NCBI RefSeq assembly: GCF_024979255.1 | Contig: NZ_JANLCN010000014.1 | Coordinates: forward strand, 1-64,000 | DNA from: Herbiconiux moechotypicola | Lineage (GTDB): Bacteria > Actinomycetota > Actinomycetes > Actinomycetales > Microbacteriaceae | Reading direction: 5' to 3' | Length of the DNA stretch: 64,000 nt | In this document: positions 1-9,101 of the stretch, in pieces | Layout: every line of letters begins with the position of its first letter | Position numbering within the stretch: position 1 is the stretch's first letter | Notes under the pieces: model-generated | Database searches by the model: none | What the model was told of the DNA's origin: nothing | The model's input: the letters and a program-made list of their open reading frames with translations, nothing else | Program-made: the position numbers and the translations under genes

Positions 1-183
1 GCCTTCCGGATCAGGCCACCAGTTAGCCACCGAAACTGGAACCCTTTCCGTGGGGCAGGTCAAGATGTCACCTACACGTGCAGCAGTCCCCGGCGCCACC
101 ATGAAATACTCCTCTTCTCTTCGTGTTCGCGTTGCCTGTCGTGGTGGCGTTCGCGGCCGAGGACATACTCACGCAGCTGCCAG

Positions 184-1362
184 TCAGAGCGAGCGAGTAC
201 CGCCGTTCAGTTGCCGGAACTCGCCCGGCGACCGACCGACATGTCTGCGGAACGCCACGCCCATGTACTCGGATTGGCGAAAGCCGAGGCGCTCGGCGAT
301 TCGGGTCAATGGCCAGTCGGTGTGCAGCAGGAGCTCTGCGACGCGGCTCATCCGCACACGAGTTATCTCGTCGTGCACTGTCCGGCCGAGGGCGCCGACA
401 AAGCGGTAGTCGAGTGAGCGACGGGACAAATTCACTTGTCGTGTCACATCATCAACGCGGATACTCTCGTCGGCGTGCTCTCGAATCCAACGAAGCGCCT
501 TCACGACCAAGGGATCGTCAACCGACAGAACGTCCGATGACAGGCGCGGTTCGATTCGGAGGGGAGGGATTGGATATAGTTCCGGGTCTACGACCGCGCC
601 GACCATCATTGAATCTAGGAGCTGCGCAGCGAGGTATCCAGTGCTGGTCGCGTCCGGTTGGATGCTCGACATAGGCGGAGAGGTCAAGTTGCATATGAGC
701 TCATCGTTGTCGACTCCGAGAACCGCCACCGAGTACGGCACCGCGAGGTTTGCGACCTTGCATGCTTCGAGGAGCTCCTGGCCAGCGATGTCGTAGCACG
801 CCCAGATCCCTACTGGCTTGGGTAGCGAGTGGAGCCAATCGACCAGGGCTCGGCGGCTGTCTGCGGCGGTGCCTGAATCGCTCAACTCGAACAGGTGTGC
901 GAGGCGGCCTTGTCCGTGCGCGCGCACCTGGTGAGAGAAGTGCTCCTGTCGATTGATGGACCAACCGAACCGCGAGTCTCCGCAGTAAGCGAAGTTGTCG
1001 ATCCCTCGCTCGGCGAAGTGGCGAACCGCCCATCGCGCCATCATCTCGTCATCGGTCTCGACGCACGGGAACTCGAGAGCGAGTCTGGCTGAGCTGAGGT
1101 CCACGACGGGCACTCCGAGTTTGCGAACCTGCAGTGCCGTCTGTTCATTCTCGATGCGGGCTATGACGCCGTCGCCGTGCCACCCTTCGAGCCACGAAAG
1201 GTCCGTGTCCTGTCGGCTGTGCTCGCCGATGTAAATCGACCAGGCGGGCCGGGTCGCGAGGTACTTTCGCACTCCAACTAGCAGGCCGCGTGCGTAGGCG
1301 TTGGAGGTCTCAACTACGAGAGCGACATGTTTCGTGAGAGACAGCGGTAACTGGGGGCTCAT
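184..1362 (-). CDS. XylR-like AraC-family transcriptional regulator
   Basis: This 392-residue protein has two parts. Residues about 10-270 resemble a LacI/periplasmic-binding-type sugar sensor, and the last 100 residues form an AraC-type double helix-turn-helix (RMSRVAELLLHTDWPLTRIA, then GFRQSEYMGVAFRRHVGRSP). This order matches the XylR family, which activates sugar operons when ligand binds the N-terminal domain. The gene is divergent from the sugar importer starting at 1564, with a 200-bp gap holding a short palindrome, so it most likely controls the 1.5-9 kb operon. The ligand cannot be told from sequence. Confidence 0.88.
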   Translation of the reverse strand: MSPQLPLSLTKHVALVVETSNAYARGLLVGVRKYLATRPAWSIYIGEHSRQDTDLSWLEGWHGDGVIARIENEQTALQVRKLGVPVVDLSSARLALEFPCVETDDEMMARWAVRHFAERGIDNFAYCGDSRFGWSINRQEHFSHQVRAHGQGRLAHLFELSDSGTAADSRRALVDWLHSLPKPVGIWACYDIAGQELLEACKVANLAVPYSVAVLGVDNDELICNLTSPPMSSIQPDATSTGYLAAQLLDSMMVGAVVDPELYPIPPLRIEPRLSSDVLSVDDPLVVKALRWIREHADESIRVDDVTRQVNLSRRSLDYRFVGALGRTVHDEITRVRMSRVAELLLHTDWPLTRIAERLGFRQSEYMGVAFRRHVGRSPGEFRQLNGGTRSL

Positions 1363-1466
1363 GTCATCAAGCTAACGATACCGGGGCTTTCGTGGATGAG
1401 TTTCACGTGCGACTCCGAGTGCTGGTCGATGCGCGTGATGTGTATGTAAAAAATCTAACCTAGACA

Positions 1467-1478
1467 GCGATTTATCGC
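1467..1478. promoter_or_regulatory. Palindrome GCGAT-TT-ATCGC in divergent intergenic region
   Basis: A perfect 5-bp inverted repeat with a 2-nt spacer lies about 90 bp before the binding-protein start and about 105 bp before the regulator start. It is a candidate operator for the adjacent XylR-like regulator or for a LacI-type protein. It is short, so the call is an inference. Confidence 0.35.
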
Positions 1479-1563
1479 ATCGCTTCGTTCGACATCCCCG
1501 CTTACCGTGGAGTCATCGCACCAGCCCGCCGCGACGTCACCCGCTCACGACAACGGAGTCATG

Positions 1564-2979
1564 ATGATCAATCGAACTCAACCCCACAGTGCCCGCTTCG
1601 CACCTCGTCGGGGCCGACTGCTGACGGCGACCGCGGCGTTGGCTGCCATCGCCATCGTCCTCGCCGGCTGCGCCGGCGAGGCGGAACCGGATACTCCCGT
1701 TGGCGAGATCGGCGGAAAGCTGACCTACTGGATCGGCGTCGACTCTTCCAACCCCGATGCGGAAGCGGTCGCACAGCGCCTTCTCGCCGACCCGTTCATT
1801 GAGTTGTACCCCAATGTGGACCTTCAGCTTGTCGTTCAGCCCGAGACCGGTGCCGCACAGAAGCTGCAGACCGCGCTCGCGGCGGGCCAGGGGCCTGATT
1901 TCATCGAAACGCCGGGCTCGGCGACAGCGATCCCCTACGCCGAGGCAGGATATCTCGCCAATCTGGATGCCGTCGCTGAGGAGGAGGGCTGGAAGGACGA
2001 GATGCTGCCCTGGGCCTTGGACATGGGCGTCATCAACGGCGAGCTGGTAGCCATGCCGACGAACTACGAGACCCTCGTCCTCTACTACAACAAGACTCTG
2101 TTCGACGAGAACGGATGGCAGCCGCCCACCGACCGGGCGTCGCTAGAATCGCTCGCCGCCCAGATGGAGGCGAAGGACATCCTGCCATTCACGGCGGGGA
2201 ACGCGGATTACGCCGGTGCCACCGAGTGGCTCGTGTCGGCCTACCTTAATCAGGTCGCCGGACCGGGCAAGATCCACGACGCTCTCGCGGGAGAGGTCAG
2301 CTTCGAGGACCCTGCCTTCGTCGACGCCATGCAGATGATGGTGGACGACTTCAACGCGGGCTGGTTCGGCGGCGGTGTCAAACAGTACTTCTCGACGACC
2401 GACCCCCAGAAGTATGCGAAGCTCGTCACGGGCGAAGCGGGCATGTTCGTCTCCGGGAGCTGGGAGATCCAGGCGCTCAACCAGTACTTCGGGGACAGTG
2501 ACGCCGACTGGGACTGGGTTGCGCTACCTCCGCTCGCGGATGGGATCCCGAGCGACGTCTACCCACTCTCGGTCGGCGGGACGATCTCGATCAACGCTGC
2601 GACCAAGAATCTCCCGGCCGCCGAGGCGTACCTGAAGTGGAAGTTCTCAGACACCGACACTCAGTGGGCTGCCATCAAGGAGATTGGAGCCCTCCCGAAG
2701 CCGGTTCCCTTCGACACATCGGCGGTGCCGGACGGGATCGATCCGCGGTTCGTCGCGCAGTACAGCGCGATCAGCGATGCTTCTCTGGCCGAGCACGTCG
2801 GTTACGTCACGTGGACGTCATTCGGTGGCGCTGCGGAGGCCTTCATCTCCGAGAACCAGGACCGGATGCTGACCGGCGACATGTCGGCCGATGAGTTCTG
2901 CGCCGGGCTTGCGAATGCCTATCAGAAGGATGCTGACGCCGGTGTGGTCCCGCCCCTGTTCGACACGGCGGCACGGTGA
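1564..2979 (+). CDS. Sugar ABC transporter substrate-binding lipoprotein
   Basis: This is an extracellular solute-binding protein of family 1, 471 residues from the ATG at 1564. That start is 5 nt after GGAG (1555-1558); an upstream GTG at 1507 would add a tail without signal-peptide character. It has a positively charged N-terminus, a hydrophobic stretch and a lipobox (VLAGC), so it should be lipid-anchored on the outer face of the membrane. The FIETPGSA, YYNKTLFDENGW and GEAGMFVSGSWE segments are typical of sugar-binding members. It is the first gene of the operon and its stop overlaps the next start. No ATPase is encoded nearby, so a shared MsiK-type ATPase is likely. Confidence 0.9.
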   Translation: MINRTQPHSARFAPRRGRLLTATAALAAIAIVLAGCAGEAEPDTPVGEIGGKLTYWIGVDSSNPDAEAVAQRLLADPFIELYPNVDLQLVVQPETGAAQKLQTALAAGQGPDFIETPGSATAIPYAEAGYLANLDAVAEEEGWKDEMLPWALDMGVINGELVAMPTNYETLVLYYNKTLFDENGWQPPTDRASLESLAAQMEAKDILPFTAGNADYAGATEWLVSAYLNQVAGPGKIHDALAGEVSFEDPAFVDAMQMMVDDFNAGWFGGGVKQYFSTTDPQKYAKLVTGEAGMFVSGSWEIQALNQYFGDSDADWDWVALPPLADGIPSDVYPLSVGGTISINAATKNLPAAEAYLKWKFSDTDTQWAAIKEIGALPKPVPFDTSAVPDGIDPRFVAQYSAISDASLAEHVGYVTWTSFGGAAEAFISENQDRMLTGDMSADEFCAGLANAYQKDADAGVVPPLFDTAAR

Positions 2980-3917
2980 GCGCGGTGCTCGCCCCTCCAG
3001 CGAAGGATGAGGCGACAGCAGCGACGTCCGCCCCTCGGCGGGTGGGCCTCCGCCGCCGCAGTCAGCTGATCGCGATCGCTTTCGCGCTTCCGGCGCTGGC
3101 GATCAACCTTCTGGTGATCGGCGGTCCTACGATCGCGGGGATCGGATACTCGTTCACCGATTGGAACGGCATCAGCGCTCCCGAGTTCATCGGTCTCGAC
3201 AACTGGGTCAGGCTGCTGAACGATGAGGCACTGTGGAACGCCCTGGGCCACAACTTCGTCTATCTGCTGATCTTCTTGACAGTTCCCCTCGGCGTCGGCC
3301 TTGCCGGGGCTTTCATGCTCTCACGGATCCGACGGGGAGCCGCGCTGTTCCGGGTGCTCTTCTTCATCCCCTACCTCTTGCTGAGCGTCATCAACGCCCA
3401 GATCTGGCGCAACATCCTCGACCCCGAAGTCGGACTCGCCTCAGCGCTGAACAGGATCGGCATCCACTGGCTCGACGGCGTCTACTTCTTCGCCGATAAG
3501 GATCTGGCGCTCTACAGCGTTGCATTCGTCGACAGCTGGACTTTCTGGGGCTTCCTGGTGGTCCTCTTCCTCGCCGCGATGCAGGGCATCGACGCGAGTC
3601 AGTTCGAAGCGGCGCGCATCGACGGAGCCAACGCGTGGCAGGAGTTTCGCTATGTCGTGCTGCCGGGAATCCGACCCACGCTCACCTTCGCGCTCATGAT
3701 CATCGCGATCGGCAGTCTGCTCACGTTCGACTACCCGTTCATCCTCACCAACGGAGGGCCAGCCGGTGCAAGCGATGTCGCGTCGCTTCTGGTGAACCGC
3801 ACCGCATTCGTGGCCCGCGAAGCCGGATACGCGTCAGCTCTCGCGCTGTCGTTGTCTCTCCTCAGTGCGGTCTTCCTGATCCTGTTCAACTTCCTACGGC
3901 GCGGAGAGGAGAACTAA
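2976..3917 (+). CDS. Sugar ABC transporter permease (MalF type)
   Basis: This 313-residue inner-membrane protein has about six transmembrane helices and the conserved cytoplasmic loop EAARIDGANAWQEF....LPGIRPT, which contacts the ATPase. It starts at a GTG that overlaps the stop of the binding protein by 4 nt and ends in a 1-nt overlap with the second permease. With its neighbours it forms a carbohydrate importer of the CUT1 type. Confidence 0.92.
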   Translation: MSAVLAPPAKDEATAATSAPRRVGLRRRSQLIAIAFALPALAINLLVIGGPTIAGIGYSFTDWNGISAPEFIGLDNWVRLLNDEALWNALGHNFVYLLIFLTVPLGVGLAGAFMLSRIRRGAALFRVLFFIPYLLLSVINAQIWRNILDPEVGLASALNRIGIHWLDGVYFFADKDLALYSVAFVDSWTFWGFLVVLFLAAMQGIDASQFEAARIDGANAWQEFRYVVLPGIRPTLTFALMIIAIGSLLTFDYPFILTNGGPAGASDVASLLVNRTAFVAREAGYASALALSLSLLSAVFLILFNFLRRGEEN

Positions 3918-4795
3918 TGGCCGTCCTCGCCACGCTGCGCTCCCCCCGGAAGAAGGCGGCAGTCCACGCGACGGGCGGGCTGGGGCCGACACCCGTGTCG
4001 TACACCGTCCTGATCTTGCTCGCCCTCATCGCCGCACTTCCGCTGCTCGTGCTGGTGTTCAACTCGTTCAAGACCAGCCTTGAGATCGGCACCAATCCGC
4101 TCGGCCCACCGTCGGAGCTCGACTTCGCCAACTTCGCGGAGGCGTGGGAACGCGGGAACATGGCACAGGGCTTCCGCAACAGCGCCATCATCGTCGCCGG
4201 AACCATTCTCGGCACCTGGCTCTGCGCGGGCTCAGCCGCCTACGCTCTGGCTCGGCTGAACCTGCCGTTCAAGCGCGGCATCGAGACGTACCTGTTCCTC
4301 GTGATCTCTCTGCCGGTGCAGATGTTCATCGTGCCCCTGTTCTTTCTGTGGGTGCAGCTCGGACTGATGAACACGCTGCTCGGGCTCATCATCATCTACG
4401 TCGCGCTCAATACGCCCTTCTCAGTTCTGCTTCTGCGCACGTTCCTCGTCGGGATCCCGCGCGAGCTCGATGAGGCCGCCCGCCTCGACGGCGCGAACGA
4501 GTGGCAGGTCGCGACACGCATCATCATGCCGATCGGGTGGCCGGGTTTCCTTACAGTCGGGCTCGTCTCCGGCCTCGGCGCGTATGGCGAGCTTCTGTTC
4601 GCCGTCAACTTCCTCGTCGACCCTGAGTTGATGCCGATCTCGACGTCGTTCCTGCAGTTCAGCCAGGGCTTCACCCAGCTCTACAACCTCGTCAACGCGG
4701 CGAGCGTCATCATCGTGATCCCTCTCATCATCCTCTTCCTCTTCATGCAGCGACGTTTCATCGCGGGGCTGGCGACGGGCGGGACCAAGGGATGA
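3917..4795 (+). CDS. Sugar ABC transporter permease (MalG type)
   Basis: This 292-residue protein starts at the ATG at 3917, overlapping the preceding TAA and placed just after a GGAGAGGAG ribosome-binding stretch. It has about six membrane segments and the EAARLDGANEWQVATRIIMP loop typical of the second CUT1 permease, here preceded by PRELD. It is the partner of the upstream permease. The next gene follows after 28 nt. Confidence 0.92.
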   Translation: MAVLATLRSPRKKAAVHATGGLGPTPVSYTVLILLALIAALPLLVLVFNSFKTSLEIGTNPLGPPSELDFANFAEAWERGNMAQGFRNSAIIVAGTILGTWLCAGSAAYALARLNLPFKRGIETYLFLVISLPVQMFIVPLFFLWVQLGLMNTLLGLIIIYVALNTPFSVLLLRTFLVGIPRELDEAARLDGANEWQVATRIIMPIGWPGFLTVGLVSGLGAYGELLFAVNFLVDPELMPISTSFLQFSQGFTQLYNLVNAASVIIVIPLIILFLFMQRRFIAGLATGGTKG

Positions 4796-4823
4796 CGAAC
4801 CACCTCACACGAAAGGAAACCTC

Positions 4824-5936
4824 ATGACGCGCGCAGTGCGCATCGGAATCGTCGGTCTTGGCTTCGGAGCCGAGTTCATCCCGATCTATCAAGCCCACCC
4901 GGGCGCCGAGCTCGTGGCCGTGTGTCAGCGGTCGGCCGCGCAGCTCGAGCGGGTGGCCGACCACTTCGGAGTGCACGCGCGGTATACGAGTTTCGAGGAG
5001 ATGCTGGAGGATCCCGACATTGATGCCGTGCACATCAATACGCCGATCGGGTTCCATGCCGATCAGGCTGTGGCAGCCCTGGATGCTGGCAAGCACGTCG
5101 CCTGCACGGTGCCGATGGCCGTGAGCCTCGAGGATTGCGCACGAGTCGTCGGGGCGCAGCAGCGCTCCGGCAAGCACTACATGATGATGGAAACCGCCGT
5201 CTACACCAGGGAGTTCTTCTACGCGCAGGAGCTCGTCTCCAGCGGCAAACTCGGCCGAATCCAGTTCCTGCGTGGCGCCCATATGCAGGAGATGGCCGGA
5301 TGGCCGGACTACTGGCGCGAGCTGCCTCCGATGCATTACGCGACGCACGCTATCGCGCCCTTGCTCGCGCTAGCGGAAGCGGAGGCGGAAAGCGTGCGCT
5401 GCATTGGCTCCGGCATGGTGCGGAGGGACGATGGATCGGGAGGTCCGCCCTTCGCCGTCCAGAGTGCGTTGTTCGCGTTGCGCGACTCTGACCTCGCGAT
5501 GGAGGTCACCCGCTCGCTGTATGACGTCGCACGTGAGTACGTCGAGAGCTTCGACGTCTACGGCTCGCTGATGAGTTACGAATGGCAGCAACTCGAGCGT
5601 GAGGCTCCCGTCGTTTTCAGGGGCGAGGAAGGGGAGCGCGTTTCGATCCCCGACTACGCCGATCGTCTCCCGGACGAGATCCGTGCATTCACAACCCGGG
5701 GTGTCTACGACACAGCCGAGAACCAGCACCTCTCCTTCACGCAGGGAAGCGGCCACGGCGGATCGCATCCGCACCTCGCCCACGAGTTCGTCTCCGCGAT
5801 CCTCGAGGATCGTGCCCCCTTCCCTGATGCGTTCACTGCGGCCAACTGGACGGCTGCGGGCATCGCCGCACATCACTCAGCCGTGTCGGATCTCGAAGTG
5901 GCTGTTCCCAACTTTCGAGGAGTTCTGCATGTCTGA
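4824..5936 (+). CDS. Gfo/Idh/MocA-family oxidoreductase, atypical
   Basis: This 370-residue protein has an N-terminal Rossmann fold (IGIVGLGFGAEFIP, residues about 6-20) and the C-terminal alpha/beta domain of the Gfo/Idh/MocA family. The usual EKP motif, whose lysine is catalytic in many members, is replaced here by CTVPMA (about residues 94-99). The protein may therefore use a different catalytic base, or act on a different sugar or glycoside than classical inositol or glucose dehydrogenases. It starts behind a GAAAGGAAA ribosome-binding site, and its stop lies 8 nt inside the next gene. Confidence 0.88.
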   Translation: MTRAVRIGIVGLGFGAEFIPIYQAHPGAELVAVCQRSAAQLERVADHFGVHARYTSFEEMLEDPDIDAVHINTPIGFHADQAVAALDAGKHVACTVPMAVSLEDCARVVGAQQRSGKHYMMMETAVYTREFFYAQELVSSGKLGRIQFLRGAHMQEMAGWPDYWRELPPMHYATHAIAPLLALAEAEAESVRCIGSGMVRRDDGSGGPPFAVQSALFALRDSDLAMEVTRSLYDVAREYVESFDVYGSLMSYEWQQLEREAPVVFRGEEGERVSIPDYADRLPDEIRAFTTRGVYDTAENQHLSFTQGSGHGGSHPHLAHEFVSAILEDRAPFPDAFTAANWTAAGIAAHHSAVSDLEVAVPNFRGVLHV

Positions 5937-6771
5937 AGGTGTCCGTCTTGAGTCTCACGCGCATCGCGTTGAAGTGTTCGCCTCCCACGCCACGGAACCA
6001 TTGCTGGTGCACAACGCGCCTGTGAGTGGGCGTCCATTCCTCCACCCAATTCAGGCGCCAGGAGGCATCGGAAGTGTGACTGAGGATGCTCCCTCTCATC
6101 ACCCCTGGCAGCACGGTCTCTACATCGGACTAAACGACGTCAATGGCGTCGGATTTTGGAGCGAGTCACTCAGTCCGGATACGGCGCACCTGGACGGGAG
6201 CTTCGCATCGCGAGTGACTGCTAGTGCGACGGCGAGTCCCGATGCGGTGAGCTGGATTGTGACCACGGACTACCTCGACCCCCAGGGCGAGCAAATGATG
6301 CACGACGCGCAGAACTGGTCCCTTACGCTGACCGACTCCGTGCTCGAGCTGCGTTTGCGGTGGACGTTAACTGCCGACCGCGACCTAGTTTTCGGTCAGT
6401 ATGACTACGGTGGGCTGTTCTTGCGGATGCCCTACCGTTCAGACGTCGGCGGGACCGCGATCGACAGCGAAGGCAGCCATGGGCCTGCGAGCCGAGCACG
6501 ATGGGTCGCCGTACGGATGCCGTTGCCGGAGAGCGGACAGACGGGCGCAGTGGCGATGTTTGATCATCCCGAGAACTTCGAGCATCCGGTGCCGTGGCGC
6601 ATCGACAACCAATTGGGGATCTCTCCGTCTCCCTGCATTGCCGGTTCATGGGCACTCGCCCGGGGCGAGTCTCGTACCTTCGACTACGGCATCCTCGTCG
6701 GGGGATCCGACTTGACCGATGAAATGATCGACGCTCGCTGGGGCGACTACGCGAAGGAGCAGCGAGCATGA
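5929..6771 (+). CDS. PmoA/DUF6807-family protein
   Basis: This 280-residue protein starts at the ATG at 5929, inside the end of the preceding dehydrogenase gene. The sequence HNAPVSGRPFLHPIQAPGG....HHPWQHGLYIGLNDVNG is characteristic of the PmoA-like DUF6807 family, predicted beta-sandwich proteins that often sit in sugar catabolic operons next to Gfo/Idh proteins. There is no signal peptide, so it should be cytoplasmic. The exact reaction is not known. Its stop overlaps the next ATG by 4 nt. Confidence 0.82.
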   Translation: MSEGVRLESHAHRVEVFASHATEPLLVHNAPVSGRPFLHPIQAPGGIGSVTEDAPSHHPWQHGLYIGLNDVNGVGFWSESLSPDTAHLDGSFASRVTASATASPDAVSWIVTTDYLDPQGEQMMHDAQNWSLTLTDSVLELRLRWTLTADRDLVFGQYDYGGLFLRMPYRSDVGGTAIDSEGSHGPASRARWVAVRMPLPESGQTGAVAMFDHPENFEHPVPWRIDNQLGISPSPCIAGSWALARGESRTFDYGILVGGSDLTDEMIDARWGDYAKEQRA

Positions 6772-7769
6772 AGACCCGAATCGTCGTCACGCCGCGATTC
6801 GACGAGATCTGGCCTGTGTCGGCCGACCGTCTGAAGAGTCTTCTGGAGCCGAGTAGCGATGTCGAACTGATCCGGACGAGCGAGGGAGCGCCTGTCGGGT
6901 CGAGCAGCGTCGATCGGCTGTTCTGGCTCGGCGGCAGCCTCACTGACCTCGACCTGGACGGCTATCCGGCGCTGCGTGAGGCATTCACCACTCTCGGGTA
7001 CGCGTCCGACCCGCTCACGGACGCCCTCCTCCGCGATCGCGGCATCCAAAGGATCGGTCATCCCTCCGAGGGATACTGGGCGCAGTCGGTGTCCGAGTTC
7101 GCGCTTGGTCTGACGATCGCGGCGCTCCGCCGGATACCCCAGCGCACGAGCCTGGTCCTCGACGGTCCGGGCGCCGGTTGGGAATATGAGGCGGAGCAGC
7201 TCAGCGATGATCTCCGCTTCGTCAGCGGCACGATCGCTGGCAAGCGGATCCGAGTCGTCGGCGCGGGCAACATCGCCAGCAGATATGCGAGCTTCACCTC
7301 GATGCTCGGTGCCGACGTGTCGGCATGGGACCCTTTCGCCGGCGAGCCCGCCTTCCATCGGGCTGGCGCACGTCGTGAGTGGAACCTGGAGAAGCTGCCG
7401 GTCGATGCGGACATCTTCGTGCCGATGGTTCCACTGATGGACTCGACACGGGGTCTTGTCACAGCGGAACTCATCCGGTCCATCCCCAATGGGTCGCTGG
7501 TCGTCCTCGCAACCCGTGCCGGCATCTGCGACGTCGCCGAGTTGCGGAGACGTGTCATCGCCGGTGAGCTGAGTCTTGCCGCCGACGTCTTCGATGTCGA
7601 GCCTCTTCCCGTCGGGGACGCGCTGTTGAGTCTGGATCACGTCGTGCTCTCGCCCCACATCGCGGGACGTACGCTCGACTCCGGATACCGGTGGGCCGAG
7701 GCACTGGCCGAGCAACTCCCGGAGTTCGAACCTCACGCCGTCGCGCCACCGGTGCGCCTTCGCCGATGA
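6768..7769 (+). CDS. D-isomer-specific 2-hydroxyacid dehydrogenase family protein
   Basis: This 333-residue protein is of the 2-hydroxyacid dehydrogenase type. A nucleotide-binding segment (VVGAGNIASRYASF) is near residue 165. The catalytic triad is recognisable: Arg in VVLATRAGICDVAEL, Glu in DVFDVEPLP and His in VVLSPHIAGRT. It probably interconverts a 2-hydroxy acid and a 2-keto acid derived from the imported sugar, using NAD(P). It is coupled by overlap to both neighbours. Confidence 0.87.
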   Translation: MKTRIVVTPRFDEIWPVSADRLKSLLEPSSDVELIRTSEGAPVGSSSVDRLFWLGGSLTDLDLDGYPALREAFTTLGYASDPLTDALLRDRGIQRIGHPSEGYWAQSVSEFALGLTIAALRRIPQRTSLVLDGPGAGWEYEAEQLSDDLRFVSGTIAGKRIRVVGAGNIASRYASFTSMLGADVSAWDPFAGEPAFHRAGARREWNLEKLPVDADIFVPMVPLMDSTRGLVTAELIRSIPNGSLVVLATRAGICDVAELRRRVIAGELSLAADVFDVEPLPVGDALLSLDHVVLSPHIAGRTLDSGYRWAEALAEQLPEFEPHAVAPPVRLRR

Positions 7770-8959
7770 ATCCTCGCGCGGAGGGTGTGCAGTTCCCATC
7801 CAGCGTGGATGGCCAAGCGGATGTAGAGTTCGGTCGCGTCATGGATGCCTTTCGTGACTCCTTTGCCGACCGCGGCCCGATGGGGGCGGCGCTATCGGTT
7901 TGGATCGACGGCCGTCAGGTGGTCGACGTCTGGGGTGGCGTGACCGCCGGAAACTTCGCATCCCAATGGACAGCAACAACGACTACCGTCGTCTTCTCGT
8001 GTACGAAGGCGCTTCTCGCCATCCTTGCCGCACGGCTCGTCCAAGAAGGCCGTCTGGACTACGAGGCGCCGGTGGCTCACTATTGGCCGGAGTTCGCGCA
8101 GGCGGGTAAGGAAGACGTCCTCGTCAAGCACGTACTTGCCCACCAGGCCGGCCTGTCAGCACCACGACGGTCCGTGTCGACCGATCAGGCAATCAGTTGG
8201 CCGTTCATGACCGAGCTGCTCGCCTCGCAGCGTCCTCTCTGGACACCAGGAACCGCCCACGAGTATCACGCACTCACGTTTGGCTGGCTCGTCGGCGAAC
8301 TGATCCGAAGAGTCAGCGGTCGATCGGTCGGCGACGCGCTGCAGGAGATCATCAGCCAGCCGCTGAACGCCGAGATCTGGATCGGCGTCCCTCCCGAACA
8401 GTCCTTCCGGGTCGCAGAGCTGCTGCTTGAAGAGGGCAGTGAGACCGCACACGCTGCGGCTGGTGAGCGCACGCCGCAAGAACCTGACTGGGGGGTGCGC
8501 TCGTTGACGCTGGGTGGCGCCTTCCCAGTCGAACTCGCCGGGCCAGGAACAGGATTCAACGACCCAAGGGTGCGGGCCGCCGAGATCGCCGGCGCAGGCG
8601 GCATCGCAACATCACGGTCCCTCGCCAAAGCGATGTCGGCAACAGTCGTGCGCACGGACGGGGTTCGTCTACTTGATGACGCGATTCTCGCCCGCGCGAC
8701 AGCGCCCGTGACGTTGGGGCCCCCAGCTTTCGGGCGCCCACCACCATGGTCAAAACGGGGTCTGGGGTTTCAGTTGCCCTCGCCAGGGCGAGGCTTTCTG
8801 TCCCCGCGATCTTTCGGTCATGACGGCGCAGGTGGTCAGATCGCATTCGCCGATCCTGACGCCCGCCTGGGATTCGCCTACCTTACGAATCGACTCGAGG
8901 CAGGGCCAGACGGGCGGGGCGCCTCGATCATCAATGCACTGCGGCGAGTCCTTTGCTGA
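7766..8959 (+). CDS. Serine hydrolase of the beta-lactamase/EstB family
   Basis: This 397-residue protein starts at the ATG at 7766, a 4-nt overlap with the previous gene. It carries the SxxK motif (SCTKALLA, about residue 75) and a Tyr motif (HEYHALTFGWL) like those of class C beta-lactamase-related esterases, plus a C-terminal FGHDGAGGQIAFADP segment. No signal peptide is seen, so an intracellular esterase or lactonase acting on an acylated sugar or a lactone fits better than a cell-wall enzyme. It is the last intact gene of the operon before the insertion sequences. Confidence 0.87.
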   Translation: MNPRAEGVQFPSSVDGQADVEFGRVMDAFRDSFADRGPMGAALSVWIDGRQVVDVWGGVTAGNFASQWTATTTTVVFSCTKALLAILAARLVQEGRLDYEAPVAHYWPEFAQAGKEDVLVKHVLAHQAGLSAPRRSVSTDQAISWPFMTELLASQRPLWTPGTAHEYHALTFGWLVGELIRRVSGRSVGDALQEIISQPLNAEIWIGVPPEQSFRVAELLLEEGSETAHAAAGERTPQEPDWGVRSLTLGGAFPVELAGPGTGFNDPRVRAAEIAGAGGIATSRSLAKAMSATVVRTDGVRLLDDAILARATAPVTLGPPAFGRPPPWSKRGLGFQLPSPGRGFLSPRSFGHDGAGGQIAFADPDARLGFAYLTNRLEAGPDGRGASIINALRRVLC

Positions 8960-9101
8960 GCACGCAATCAATCCTCGTCAAGAGTTCGGTCTGCTAATCA
9001 ACAAGCTGGTTGTGGCTCTTGTGGAATCGAGCCGCCATTCGGATGCCCAACTACTCGAAGCGCTCATTGATCTAAGCCACTCCGAGTGGAGTCCCGCATA
9101 G
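8960..9101 (+). other. Orphan reading frame ending at the IS boundary
   Basis: Between the serine hydrolase and the IS256 element, one frame reads openly through INPRQEFGLLINKLVVALVE and continues to a TAG whose last bases are the first bases of the insertion sequence. It has no convincing ribosome-binding site and I do not recognise it. It could be a fragment of a gene cut by the element, or chance. Confidence 0.2.

Noticed and set aside
1-183. End of another insertion sequence at the left edge
   Set aside because: The sequence has no gene and no recognisable inverted repeat within the window; too little to support the call.
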